From the NCBI RefSeq assembly GCF_010499245.1, contig NZ_JAAGOW010000004.1:744001-808000 (forward strand): 64,000 nucleotides of DNA, given 5' to 3'. A program made the translations under genes and the position numbers. This document shows positions 42,625-51,509 of this stretch, piece by piece (position 1 is the first letter of the stretch; each line of letters begins with the position of its first letter). The stretch is from Variovorax sp. WS11 (lineage in GTDB: Bacteria; Pseudomonadota; Gammaproteobacteria; Burkholderiales; Burkholderiaceae_C). Under the pieces are notes generated by a model. That model was not told the origin of the DNA and did not search any database. It saw only the letters and a list, made by a program, of their open reading frames with translations.

Positions 42625-44288
42625 GCTCCGCCGCCGGCATCCCGCAGCGCGGGGACTTTGACAAAATGCCCCGGACGACGCCCGATGGTCAGCATTGGCA
42701 CGTCCCGCCGCAGGTAAATCGAGTCGCTGACGTTAGCGTGTTTGGCGACCGGCGAGTTCCAGTGTACGAGAGGCGCCCTCGCAGTTACGACGCGATGTTT
42801 CGCGCGTCGGTCGCGCGCGCTCCACATGCCGAGGCGGTGGTCTGCGGCGATCGGCGCCTGACTTACGCAGAACTAGACTCGTTGATAGAACGCACGGCTT
42901 TTGGTCTGAAGCAAGCTGGCTTGGCGAACGGCCAGCGTGTGGCAGTCATGCTGGACAACCGGCTCGAGTACGTTGTGGCTATGCTCGCCTGCGTTCGCGC
43001 CGGTGGAGTGGCCGTCCCGATGGGAACACGTCTCGGGCCAGCCGACGTGGCTCACATAGTGTCCCACTGCGAGCCGGCCTTCGTCGTTACGGCGCACGAC
43101 TGGGCGGATCGATTCCCTTTGTCATCTTCAGTTCAACGCACGTGGCTGGTGTCGGATTCAGACAGAGAGAAGGACTTCGAGCGCCTCGCTGACGCGCCGG
43201 CAACGGTCCTGCCCGAACTGGCCGAAGAAGACACGATGATGATCGTGTACACGTCCGGTACGACGGGAAAGCCGAAGGGGGCGTGCCTCACTCACCTGAA
43301 TTTCGCCCATACCTGCCTGCACTACCTCTACGCATTGGGCATTGACGCCCCCCAGCGTGCACTGCTGGTCGTGCCAGGCACGCACATTGCGGGCTTCGGC
43401 CCGGTGCTTTCGGTCACGCTTGCGAGCGGGGGCGCCCTCGTGCTGATGCGCGAGTTCAAGTCGACTCTTGTTCTCCAGGTACTGGAGCGCGAGCGCATTA
43501 CTTACTCGGTGATGGTGCCTGCCATGATCCAGCTCTGCCAGATGGATCGAACACTCGGCGAGCGCGACCTGTCCGCCTGGCGCTACTGCATCTACGGCGG
43601 CGCCATCATGCCAGCGGCGGTGATCGGGCGCTTCTCGGAGGTGCTGCCCAGTCTCCAGTTGGTGAATGCCTACGGGGCGACTGAAACCTGCGCGGTGTGC
43701 AGCATGATGCCGGCCGAACTCACCGCGCAAACTCCCGACAGCGTTGGTCTGGTGCTGGAGTGCGATGTCATCATCATCGTAGACGAGCAAGGGAATGAAG
43801 TTCCCCCCGGGACCAGCGGCGAACTTCTGGTCAGCGGCCCCAACGTGTTCCCGCGCTACTGGAACGACCCCGATGAAACGGCGCGTGCATTCCGCAATGG
43901 CTATTGGCGAAGCGGTGACATCGCGAAGAAGGATTCGGCTGGCCGTATCTACGTGCTTGACCGCCTCAAGGACATGATCAACCGTGGCGGCTTCAAGGTC
44001 TTCAGTGCCGAGGTGGAGAACTCCCTGCTGCAACACCCGGGTGTTGCCGACTGTGCAGTGGTTGGTGTTCCGGACCCGGTTCTTGGAGAGAGGACCTTCG
44101 CTTTGGTGCAGTCGAAGGACGCAGCCACGACGAGCGAAGAGTTGGCTGCGTTCCTGGCCGCCCGCATTGCGGATTACAAGCGTCCGGACTTCTGGAAGCT
44201 CACGTGCGAGCCGCTTCCACGCAACCAGAATGGCAAGCTCCAGAAGAACCAGGTCAAAGCTCTCGCGCAGCACGAATTCGGCGCGTGA
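42621..44288 (+). CDS. AMP-dependent acyl-CoA synthetase
   Basis: This 555-residue ANL-superfamily ligase has P-loop IVYTSGTTGKPKGACL, YGATETCAV, RSGDIAKKDSAGR, DRLKDMINRGGFKVFSAEVE and the C-terminal catalytic Lys in RNQNGKLQKN. It activates a carboxylic acid to its CoA thioester through an acyl-adenylate. It overlaps the BKACE gene (ATGA), so the ligase may feed or relieve the BKACE step. The acid cannot be named. Confidence 0.92.
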   Translation: MSSAAGIPQRGDFDKMPRTTPDGQHWHVPPQVNRVADVSVFGDRRVPVYERRPRSYDAMFRASVARAPHAEAVVCGDRRLTYAELDSLIERTAFGLKQAGLANGQRVAVMLDNRLEYVVAMLACVRAGGVAVPMGTRLGPADVAHIVSHCEPAFVVTAHDWADRFPLSSSVQRTWLVSDSDREKDFERLADAPATVLPELAEEDTMMIVYTSGTTGKPKGACLTHLNFAHTCLHYLYALGIDAPQRALLVVPGTHIAGFGPVLSVTLASGGALVLMREFKSTLVLQVLERERITYSVMVPAMIQLCQMDRTLGERDLSAWRYCIYGGAIMPAAVIGRFSEVLPSLQLVNAYGATETCAVCSMMPAELTAQTPDSVGLVLECDVIIIVDEQGNEVPPGTSGELLVSGPNVFPRYWNDPDETARAFRNGYWRSGDIAKKDSAGRIYVLDRLKDMINRGGFKVFSAEVENSLLQHPGVADCAVVGVPDPVLGERTFALVQSKDAATTSEELAAFLAARIADYKRPDFWKLTCEPLPRNQNGKLQKNQVKALAQHEFGA

Positions 44289-44305
44289 CTGGACGGACAG
44301 GCTCC

Positions 44306-44989
44306 ATGGACCTTGCTAAACCTGGCCTCGATGTCGGCATGTTCACCGAACGGCTGGATTCCCAAACTGCGTTCTGGAGCGACGTGGCGAAGCTTCCCTC
44401 TGAGGCGATGCAGAAGCTCGGCGACGGCATCCATCAGCACCGGTTTGTAGCCGGTATCAGCGTAATCAAGGTGAACAACTCGCGTCACGCCTTGACCGGG
44501 CAAGGAAGTGGGATCGCCGGCATCTCCCTGATCCGAAAAGGTCTGCCAAGGTGCATCGTCGTGCGCGACCCGGATGGCCAACCAGTCATGCTGCAGCCGG
44601 CTGCAGACGGCGATCATGTGGAGCTTGTAGTGCACCTGGAGGTATCCAACCTTGCAGCGCATCAGGCGTTTTGGCATTCCGTCATGCAGTTGCCCGCTTG
44701 CGGCGACGGGTACTTGTGCGGCACTACCAAGTTGCAACTGAAAGAGACCGACACGCCGCGGCGCCCCCAGAGTTGGAAGGTGCGCGGATGGAGCTACCTG
44801 ACGGTGCAGGTGCGCGATTGCGTGAGCGAACACGCTGCCGCACTGCGCAGGGGCGCACGCGAAGGGGAGCCGCCCCGACTCATAGGTGACTCCGCAGTCA
44901 TCTCGTTTGTTCGAGACCCCGACGGGAACTTCATCGAGTTATCCCAGAAAGCCGAGTTGGTCGGACCCTTTGGGTCTGCCCCGCATTGA
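44306..44989 (+). CDS. VOC-superfamily (glyoxalase/dioxygenase fold) protein
   Basis: This 227-residue protein has two beta-alpha-beta-beta-beta modules: PGLDVGMFTERLDSQTAFW with CIVVRDPDGQPVML, and HLEVSNLAAHQAFWHSV with VISFVRDPDGNFIELS. Repeated RDPDG-x-x-x-x-L/E strands are diagnostic of the vicinal-oxygen-chelate fold. It could be a lyase, epimerase or extradiol-type dioxygenase. It follows the CoA ligase by 17 bp in the same operon. Confidence 0.8.
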   Translation: MDLAKPGLDVGMFTERLDSQTAFWSDVAKLPSEAMQKLGDGIHQHRFVAGISVIKVNNSRHALTGQGSGIAGISLIRKGLPRCIVVRDPDGQPVMLQPAADGDHVELVVHLEVSNLAAHQAFWHSVMQLPACGDGYLCGTTKLQLKETDTPRRPQSWKVRGWSYLTVQVRDCVSEHAAALRRGAREGEPPRLIGDSAVISFVRDPDGNFIELSQKAELVGPFGSAPH

Positions 44990-45017
44990 CCGCCCTCATC
45001 AACCAGGAGACAAGCTC

Positions 45018-46007
45018 ATGACAAACCGCAATTCACTCTCGCGTAGATCGGCCGTACAGACGCTGGCTGCGCTCTTCAGCCCCCCAGCTCTCCCGTCGTG
45101 GAGTCAGTCAGCCCGGTCGATATCGCTGAAAGTGGCATATTCGGCCGGTGGTCCCGCCGATACCGCCGCGCGGCAGATGCAGGTTCCCTTGCAGGCCGCG
45201 CTGGAACAGACGGTCATAGTCGAGAACGCGCCCGGCGCAGGAGGCTCGCTGGCGACAATGGCCTATCTCGCCACGCCTCCCAATGGAACGACGTTGCTGG
45301 TCTTGACAGGCAACGACGCGGTTCTCAACCCGCTGTCACTGAGCTCCGCAAAATACAGGTCCGAACACTTGCGACCGATCCACCCGCTGATCGTTTCGGA
45401 ATTCGTGCTTGTGACCGGCAACCCTCAGCCCCCAAGCGGGATCGATGCGTTAGTCGCTCACGCAAAGGCGGCCCCCAAAGAACTTTCGTTCGGCAACTGG
45501 GGCATTGGATCTTCTCCGCACCTCATCACCGAAGACCTGCGCGCCCAGACCGGCATCAAGCTCCTGGACGTTCCGTATAAGGGGGTGGCCCCGATGGTGC
45601 AGGATCTCATCGGTCGACAGCTCGATTACGCATTCCTTCCACTCGCCGGGACGACGCAGGGAATGATCGAGAGCGGCAAGCTGAAGGCGGTTGCAATGGC
45701 GTCACCCACGCGCACCGTCAATCTGCCCGACGTCCCGGCGGCGGGCGAGAGCAAGCTCCTGAAGGGCTTCGACTATACCGTCTGGCCTGGCGTTTTCGTT
45801 CATGCTGCCACCCCGGAAGCCGTGGTCAAGAAACTGCATCAGCACATCTCGACGATCGTGGGCAGTGCGGCCTATCAGAAGTGGTCACGTGAGACGGGCA
45901 ACAAGTCACTGTCGGCGATGTCACTCAACGAGGTGACCGCTCTTTACGCGTCCGAACAAAGCCGCAGCAAGCGCTTGGCCGCGGCCATGAAACTCGCGCC
46001 GCAGTAA
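45018..46007 (+). CDS. Bug/TctC-family periplasmic solute-binding protein
   Basis: This encodes 329 residues with a Tat-like signal (NSLSRRSAVQTLAALF) and Bug features: LKVAYSAGGPADTAARQ, VENAPGAGGSL and LDYAFLPLAGT. It is distantly similar to the protein at 18423. It closes the TetR-led operon and probably binds the acid degraded by it. An ACCAGGAGAC site lies ahead of the ATG. Confidence 0.88.
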   Translation: MTNRNSLSRRSAVQTLAALFSPPALPSWSQSARSISLKVAYSAGGPADTAARQMQVPLQAALEQTVIVENAPGAGGSLATMAYLATPPNGTTLLVLTGNDAVLNPLSLSSAKYRSEHLRPIHPLIVSEFVLVTGNPQPPSGIDALVAHAKAAPKELSFGNWGIGSSPHLITEDLRAQTGIKLLDVPYKGVAPMVQDLIGRQLDYAFLPLAGTTQGMIESGKLKAVAMASPTRTVNLPDVPAAGESKLLKGFDYTVWPGVFVHAATPEAVVKKLHQHISTIVGSAAYQKWSRETGNKSLSAMSLNEVTALYASEQSRSKRLAAAMKLAPQ

Positions 46008-46062
46008 AGGGCCCACGATGCGCAGCGATTGGCCAGGGTCGGAGCCCGCATCGGAGCCTGAG

Positions 46063-46209
46063 ATGACCTTTATTTTCTGCGCCGACCACTCCATCTACTG
46101 GCTACCGACCGACCAGCTTCCGGAATACCTTCGTGGGCAGTGGTATGGGATCGCGTTGGCCGCCATGGCTGGCGTAGCCTTACTTGCGTGGTTGGAGATT
46201 TGGGGCTAG
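46063..46209 (+). CDS. possible small membrane protein
   Basis: A 48-codon frame, MTFIFCADHSIYWLPTDQLP followed by a hydrophobic helix (GIALAAMAGVALLAWLEIW), lies just after the Bug gene. There is no clear ribosome site and I recognise no family. It could equally be chance. Confidence 0.2.
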   Translation: MTFIFCADHSIYWLPTDQLPEYLRGQWYGIALAAMAGVALLAWLEIWG

Positions 46210-46312
46210 GGCAGCGCTTCAACGACTGCCTCTCAATGATCGGATCGATGACGTTTAGGCTTGAGTCAAGGTGTTCATCTCCGCTGCGTGCGCACAGGAA
46301 GCTTCGGTTTCA

Positions 46313-46686
46313 TCAGGCGCCGGGCTTCCGATCAATCTGCTTCGCATTGGCATATGGCGCGAACTGGCGCAAGTCTTCGCTGACCTGCAGTTCTCGGCCA
46401 ATGGCCGGGAAGGCACGTTGAGCGCAGTTCTCCCGATCGCAGTCCTTGCAATCTGCGCCGATCGGCGTTGCGGCGCCGGGGGTGTTGTCGCCGACGCGGC
46501 GTGCGTTGATCGTGGACACGCCGTGCACATCTAACAGATGTCTTCGCCGCCCGCAGCCGGCGGCGCCTGCCTTGTCGCAGTGCAGTTGCTGGAACAACAG
46601 CTCGGCGCGTTCGTCGAGCACGGCCATGTGGTTGTGTCGTTCGTAGAAGAAGTCACGTACCTCCTCGTACGGCTGCAGTGGGGTCA
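46313..46686 (-). pseudogene. internally deleted copy of the ScfR-type regulator
   Basis: The minus strand reads [31 protein letters not shown] and then jumps to [19 protein letters not shown] and [12 protein letters not shown]. These match residues of the regulator at 5493-6971 that lie about 245 residues apart. The N-terminal HTH and the domain core are missing. Sequence differences from the intact gene show it is not a recent copy. Confidence 0.85.
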
Positions 46687-47286
46687 ACGGCTCGGTCGCG
46701 CGCCGGGCTTGCGTGGGCGCCTGATCATCATTGCTGCCTTCGGCCTGGCCAGAGGACCAGATTGCGGGTGCCAGCCCAACCTGGTGTTCGTGGACGAGGA
46801 CAACCGGATTGAGGAGGAGCGCCGCCTCCAGCGAAGCTGTTCCTGCCTGCACGCGCCAGCGGCACTGATTTCCTTTACTTCCAACGGCCTGCGGCCGCTC
46901 CACGGATCGGACTTGAACATGCCAAACGCTTCCGCCCCACCGACCTGTGCACGCCCTACGGCACGCTGCCGGTCGTCTCGCCGCCGTCATCGCGCAAGCC
47001 TCCGAGCCTGCCGCACCTGGCGGACCTGCACGCGCGCGGCGAGAAGGAGCGTCATGCTGATCGCCTACGACGCACCTTCGCCGCCGTGGCCGATGCCGCG
47101 GGTGTGGAGTGCCTGTCTCGCGGACTGCGCGGTGCCCCCGGGGCAACGCGTAGCCGATCTCCGATCTGCCTTTCGGCAACTGAGACCGTGCGCTTCTTGG
47201 TGAACGAGGCATTCCGGCGTGCGCGCAACCTCGGGCTCACGCCGCAGACGGTGCATGCGCTGGGCGGCTACTGTGTACAGAGCAAA
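46687..47286. other. decayed DNA without a recognisable gene
   Basis: Several frames are open, including a plus-strand text TDLCTPYGTLPVVSPP and HLADLHARGEKERHADRLRR that reads like protein, but no frame holds for a whole domain. It is flanked by two pseudogene fragments, so decay is likely. Confidence 0.35.
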
Positions 47287-47375
47287 GAGGACGAGGCGGG
47301 CGACGCGCCGAAGATTGTCCAGCGTGGCCGAGGCTACCTCCAAGCGGCGCCGCCAACCGGTCGTCCACGTGCAAG
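47287..47375 (-). pseudogene. tyrosine recombinase fragment
   Basis: The minus strand reads WTTGWRRRLEVASATLDNLR, corresponding to WATGGRRRSEVASATLENLQ around the catalytic Arg of the recombinase at 7185-8192. Only ~30 residues remain. Confidence 0.65.
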
Positions 47376-47531
47376 CGCCTTTCGGTGGGTCGGTAGCCAG
47401 TGCTGCAAAGCTTAAGGGTCATGCGCGCTTGGCGGCTCAAAATGTACAGGGAGTCCTCAAAAGTCGACCTTTGCGTCTCAGTGGCCCTCGAAATGGCCTG
47501 AACTTGAGTTTTGGATATGGTGTAGTAAGAT

Positions 47532-47541
47532 GTGTATACAC
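47532..47541. promoter_or_regulatory. palindrome upstream of MarR gene
   Basis: GTGTATACAC is a perfect 10-bp palindrome 23 bp before the MarR start. It resembles the centre of the larger palindrome at 54157-54176 (GTGTGTACGCAC). Likely a MarR operator. Confidence 0.45.
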
Positions 47542-47564
47542 GTTGTTTATGTGGAGATATCCGC

Positions 47565-48107
47565 TTGACGAATCCGTTGCCAGTCCAAGAACGCCCTGAT
47601 GTACCTGGAGCGCGAAGCGCGCGCAAATCCAAGGAGGCAGACCTGCTTGAGCAATGCGCGCTTTTTGATCTTCACAGGGCTTCGAGAGTGTTGACCACTC
47701 TCTACAACTCGCACCTGCGGTCCACGGGTATGACGATGGCCCAGTTCACGCTGCTGAGAAACATTGCTGCGCTGTCACCCGCCGGGGTCACCCAAATCGC
47801 AGATGCGATGCTGATGGATCGCACGAGCGTCACGCGTCTGATCGAACCTTTGATCAAGAGTGGATACCTGATTTCGAAGCCGGGTGAGGACGATCGGCGG
47901 ATCCGAAACGTCAGCATTACCCAGGAAGGGCTTGATGCTTTGGCGCGCACTCATCAGGCGTGGCGGCAGGCACAGAAGGAGCTGTATGACATCATCGGTC
48001 CTGACCAGTGGATTGTTGTGCGCCGTGCCTTGAGGGATACGGTACACATCGTCCGACATTGGCAGCAGGACTTAGGCAAAGAGGGCGGACGCGAACTGGC
48101 GGCCTGA
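47565..48107 (+). CDS. MarR-family transcriptional regulator
   Basis: This 180-residue winged-helix regulator contains MTMAQFTLLRNIAALSPAG, ADAMLMDRTSVTRLIEPL (recognition helix) and SKPGEDDRRIRNVSITQEG (wing). A TTG start is chosen at 47565 because GGAG lies 8 bases upstream; the only earlier in-frame start (GTG at 47532) falls inside a palindrome. It probably regulates the divergent catabolic locus at 51-64 kb, since a related palindrome occurs there, and perhaps itself. Confidence 0.85.
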   Translation: MTNPLPVQERPDVPGARSARKSKEADLLEQCALFDLHRASRVLTTLYNSHLRSTGMTMAQFTLLRNIAALSPAGVTQIADAMLMDRTSVTRLIEPLIKSGYLISKPGEDDRRIRNVSITQEGLDALARTHQAWRQAQKELYDIIGPDQWIVVRRALRDTVHIVRHWQQDLGKEGGRELAA

Positions 48108-48123
48108 CGAGGGGTCTCGATCG

Positions 48124-49549
48124 TCATTCGATCGCCTTGCCCATGTCCTCGACCACCTTCTTGGCGTCGCCAAAGACCATCATGGTCTTATCCATGTAGA
48201 ACAGCTCGTTGTCCAGACCGGCATAACCCGCAGCCATCGAACGCTTGTTCACGATCACCGTTTTGGCCTTGTACGCCTCCAGGATGGGCATGCCGTAGAT
48301 CGGGCTGCCCTTGGTGAGCGCCGCCGGGTTCACCACATCGTTGGCGCCCAGGATGATCGCCACGTCGGCCTGCGCGAACTCGCCGTTGATGTCTTCCATC
48401 TCGAAGACCTGGTCGTAGGGTACTTCCGCTTCGGCCAGGAGCACGTTCATGTGCCCCGGCATGCGCCCGGCCACCGGGTGGATCGCGTACTTCACCGTCA
48501 CGCCCTTGTGCGTGAGCTTCTCGGCCAGCTCGTTGACCGCGTGCTGGGCCCGCGCCACCGCCAGGCCGTAGCCCGGTACGATGATCACGGTGTCGGCATT
48601 GCTCAGCATGTAGGCCGCGTCGTCCGCGCTGCCGCTCTTGACCGGCCGCTGCTCCTTGGCCCCGCCCGTGGCCGCGGCCGTCTCGCCGCCGAAGCCGCCC
48701 AGGATCACGTTGAAGAACGAAACGGTTCATCGCCTTGCACATGATGTAGCTCAGGATCGCACCCGAGGAGCCCACCAGCGAGCCGGCGACGATCAGCATC
48801 GCGTTGTTCAAGCTGAAGCCGATGCCGGCCGCGGCCCAGCCCGAATAGCTGTTGAGCATCGAGACCACCACCGGCATGTCGGCGCCGCCGATCGGGATGA
48901 TGATCAGCACGCCCATCACGAAGGACAGCAGCACCATCAGGAAGAAGGCGGTCCAGCTCTCGGTGAAGACGAACACCAGGCCGAGCGCGATGGTCAGCAA
49001 GCCCTGTGCCAGGTTCAGCATGTGCTGGCCCTTGAACTGGACCGGCGCGCCCTGGAACAGGCGGAACTTGTACTTGCCCGAGAGCTTGCCGAAGGCGATG
49101 ACCGAGCCGCTGAAGGTGATGGCGCCGATGGCCGCGCCCAGGAAGAGCTCGAGCCGGTTGCCCGCGGGGATGAGCTCGCCCTTGGCAACGATGCCGAAGG
49201 CCCAGGGCTCGACCACGGCCGCGACGGCGATGAAGACGGCCGCCAGGCCGATCATGCTGTGGAAGAAGGCCACCAGCTCGGGCATCTGGGTCATCTCGAC
49301 GGTCTTGGCGCGCCAGGCGCCGTAGCCGCCGCCGACCACCAGGCCCAGCAGCACCCAGGCCATGCCGATGGCCTTGCCGTCGGAGAGCTGCACGATCAGC
49401 GCGGCGGTGGTGAGGATGGCGATGGCCATGCCGGCCATGCCGAAGAGGTTGCCGCGGATGGAGGTGGTGGGGTGGCTCAGGCCCTTCAAGGACTGGATGA
49501 AGCAGATCGAGGCGATCAGGTACAGCAGGGTGACGACGTTCATCGACAT
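48124..49549 (-). pseudogene. pntB: NAD(P) transhydrogenase beta subunit PntB with a one-base frameshift
   Basis: The N-terminal membrane part (about nine helices from MSMNVVTLLYLIASICFIQ to AILSYIMCKAMNR) and the C-terminal NADP-binding domain (TVIIVPGYGLAVARAQHAV to VEDMGKAIE) lie in different frames. The switch is at 48720-48722, where AAA replaces the AA expected from the family text MNRSFFNVILGGFGG. Only this one base prevents a full-length PntB (~475 aa). It may be a real mutation or a sequencing error in a homopolymer. The subunit couples proton flow to NADPH formation. Confidence 0.88.
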
Positions 49550-49551
49550 GG

Positions 49552-49875
49552 TCAGTGGCCCTCCGCCTTGGCAGGGGCCGCTTTCTTGTCCTTCTTCCTG
49601 AACATCTCGAGCATGCGCCGCGTGACGAGGAAGCCGCCGAAGACGTTGACCGCGGCCAGCGCCACGGCCAGCACGCCCATGGTCTTGCCGAGGCCCGTCT
49701 CGGTGAGCGCGGCGGCGAGCATGGCGCCGACGATGACGATGGCCGAGATGGCGTTGGTCACGGCCATCAGCGGCGTGTGCAGCGCGGGCGTGACGGTCCA
49801 GACCACGTGGTAGCCGACGTAGATGGCCAGCACGAAGATGATCAGGTTGATGACGGTGTGGGACACGGGATCCAT
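49552..49875 (-). CDS. pntAB: NAD(P) transhydrogenase subunit alpha part 2 (PntAB)
   Basis: This 107-residue membrane subunit has three to four hydrophobic helices (VINLIIFVLAIYVGYHVVW, PLMAVTNAISAIVIVGAML, MGVLAVALAAVNVFGGFLV). It is the separate membrane part of the alpha subunit found in three-gene transhydrogenases. It lies between pntAA and pntB, with only 2 bp before pntB, and is itself undamaged. Confidence 0.92.
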   Translation of the reverse strand: MDPVSHTVINLIIFVLAIYVGYHVVWTVTPALHTPLMAVTNAISAIVIVGAMLAAALTETGLGKTMGVLAVALAAVNVFGGFLVTRRMLEMFRKKDKKAAPAKAEGH

Positions 49876-49907
49876 GAGCTTCTTCTCCTCGCTTGTCTTG
49901 CTGACTG

Positions 49908-51037
49908 CTATTTCTTGGTGACTTGGCCGTCCTGCGTCATGCGGCAGGCGGCGACGATGTCGTCTTCGAGGTCGATGTTGAGCGTGCCTTCCTTGCTCAC
50001 GATGAGCTTCAGGAAGTCGAGCACGTTGCGCGCGTAGAGCGAGGAGGCATCGGCGGCGACCAGCGCGGGCAGGTTGGTTTCGCCGACGATGGTGACGCCG
50101 TGCTTGATGACGGTGCGGTCGGCCTCGGACAAGGGGCAGTTGCCGCCCACGCCCTCCGGGCCCTTGCCGGCGGCGATGTCGATGATGACGGAGCCCGGCT
50201 TCATCGACCTGACCATGTCTTCGGTGATGAGGGTGGGCGCGGCGCGGCCGGGGATGAGCGCGGTGCTGATGACGATGTCGGCGGCAGCGACGCGCTTGGC
50301 GACTTCGATCTTCTGGCGGTCCAGCCAGCTCTGGGGCATGGGCTTGGCGTAGCCGCCGACACCGACTGCGGCTTCCTTCTCTTCATCGGTGTCGTAGGAG
50401 ACTTCGATGAATTTGCCACCGAGGGATTCGATCTGCTCCTTGACCGAGGGGCGTACGTCCGAGGCCTCGATGACGGCGCCGAGCCGCTTGGCGGTGGCGA
50501 TGGCCTGCAGGCCTGCAACGCCGACGCCGAGGATCACGACGCGCGCCGCCTTCACGGTGCCCGCGGCGGTCATGAGCATGGGGAAGAAGCGCTGGTATTT
50601 GTCGGCGGCGATCATGACGGCCTTGCAGCCGGCGATGTTGGCCTGGCTGGAAAGCACGTCCATGCTCTGCGCGCGGGTGGTGCGCGGCGCGGCCTCGAGG
50701 GCGAAACCGGTGAGACCGGCGCTCGCGATTCTCTGCAGGCCATCGGCATCGAAGGGGTTGAGCATGCCGATGACGACGCTGCCGGGCTTCATGAGCGCCG
50801 CCTCGGCGTCGCTGGGCGCGCGTACCTTGGCCACGATCTCGCAGCCGAAGGCGCCTGCCGCATCTGTGATCTCGGTACCCGCTGCCTGGTAGGCCGCATC
50901 GGTGACGCTGGCGGTAACGCCGCGCCGGACTGGACGCGCACGGTATGCCCCTGCGCAGTGAGTTTCTTGGCCGTCTCCGCAGTGACGGCCACTCGGGTTT
51001 CGCCTGGCGCAGTTTCGGCCGGCACACCTATCAGCAT
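49908..51037 (-). pseudogene. pntAA: NAD(P) transhydrogenase subunit alpha part 1 (PntAA) with a one-base frameshift
   Basis: The N-terminus MLIGVPAETAPGETRVAVTA to VRVQSGA is in one frame; the rest (KVRAPSDAEAALMKPGSVVI, VVILGVGVAGLQAIATAKRL with the NAD motif, ending DGQVTKK) is in another. The shift falls at 50920-50921, where CC replaces an expected CCC; restoring it gives QSGAGVTASVTDAAYQAAG. This is the second frameshift in the same operon. The intact protein would be ~376 residues and bind NAD(H). Confidence 0.88.
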
Positions 51038-51157
51038 GTTGTGTATCTTCTTAGTGCGATGCGCCAAGCAGCTATGTACCTATCCACACCTGATCAATGA
51101 AACTCCACGCCACGTCCACGTGGACCGGTGAGTGAGGCTGCCAAACGGTTGGGCCCT

Positions 51158-51439
51158 TCAGTGTCCATCACGATGCCAAGTCGATGATGTGCACGGCATG
51201 GCAGCGTCGCAATGCGCATCCGAACCGCGCCGCAAGCCAAGCATTTCGACACTGCGCTTCTGTAGCAACTCTGAGTCACTCCTCAGAGCACGTTGCAGGC
51301 ACTCGTCGATGTAGGCCTTGTCGCTCTGCAGGCGTGACAGATCGACCCACCAGCCCATGCCAGCCATCAGCCATTTGAAGTCGACCAGATTGAAAAAGCG
51401 GTCGCTTCCATCCAGGTCTTTGATGTGTGCCGTACTCAT
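51158..51439 (-). CDS. small conserved-looking hypothetical protein
   Basis: This 93-residue protein (FFNLVDFKWLMAGMGWWVDL, SRLQSDKAYIDECLQRALRS) has a GGAGG site 13 bp before the ATG. The body looks like a folded helical protein and I have an impression of similar small proteins in Burkholderiales, but I cannot assign a function. It lies downstream of the thiolase gene in the same direction. Confidence 0.55.
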   Translation of the reverse strand: MSTAHIKDLDGSDRFFNLVDFKWLMAGMGWWVDLSRLQSDKAYIDECLQRALRSDSELLQKRSVEMLGLRRGSDAHCDAAMPCTSSTWHRDGH

Positions 51440-51509
51440 AAGTACAACAACCTCCAGGGCCGATCACGCGTTGCCGGCGCCGTTAGAGCGCTGGGGGCGT
51501 GTTGCGGAA

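Noticed and set aside
48638-49813. 391-codon plus-strand frame opposite pntB/pntAB
   Set aside because: It is rich in His, Glu, Asp and Gly with no domain; it is the mirror of the membrane-helix coding sequence.
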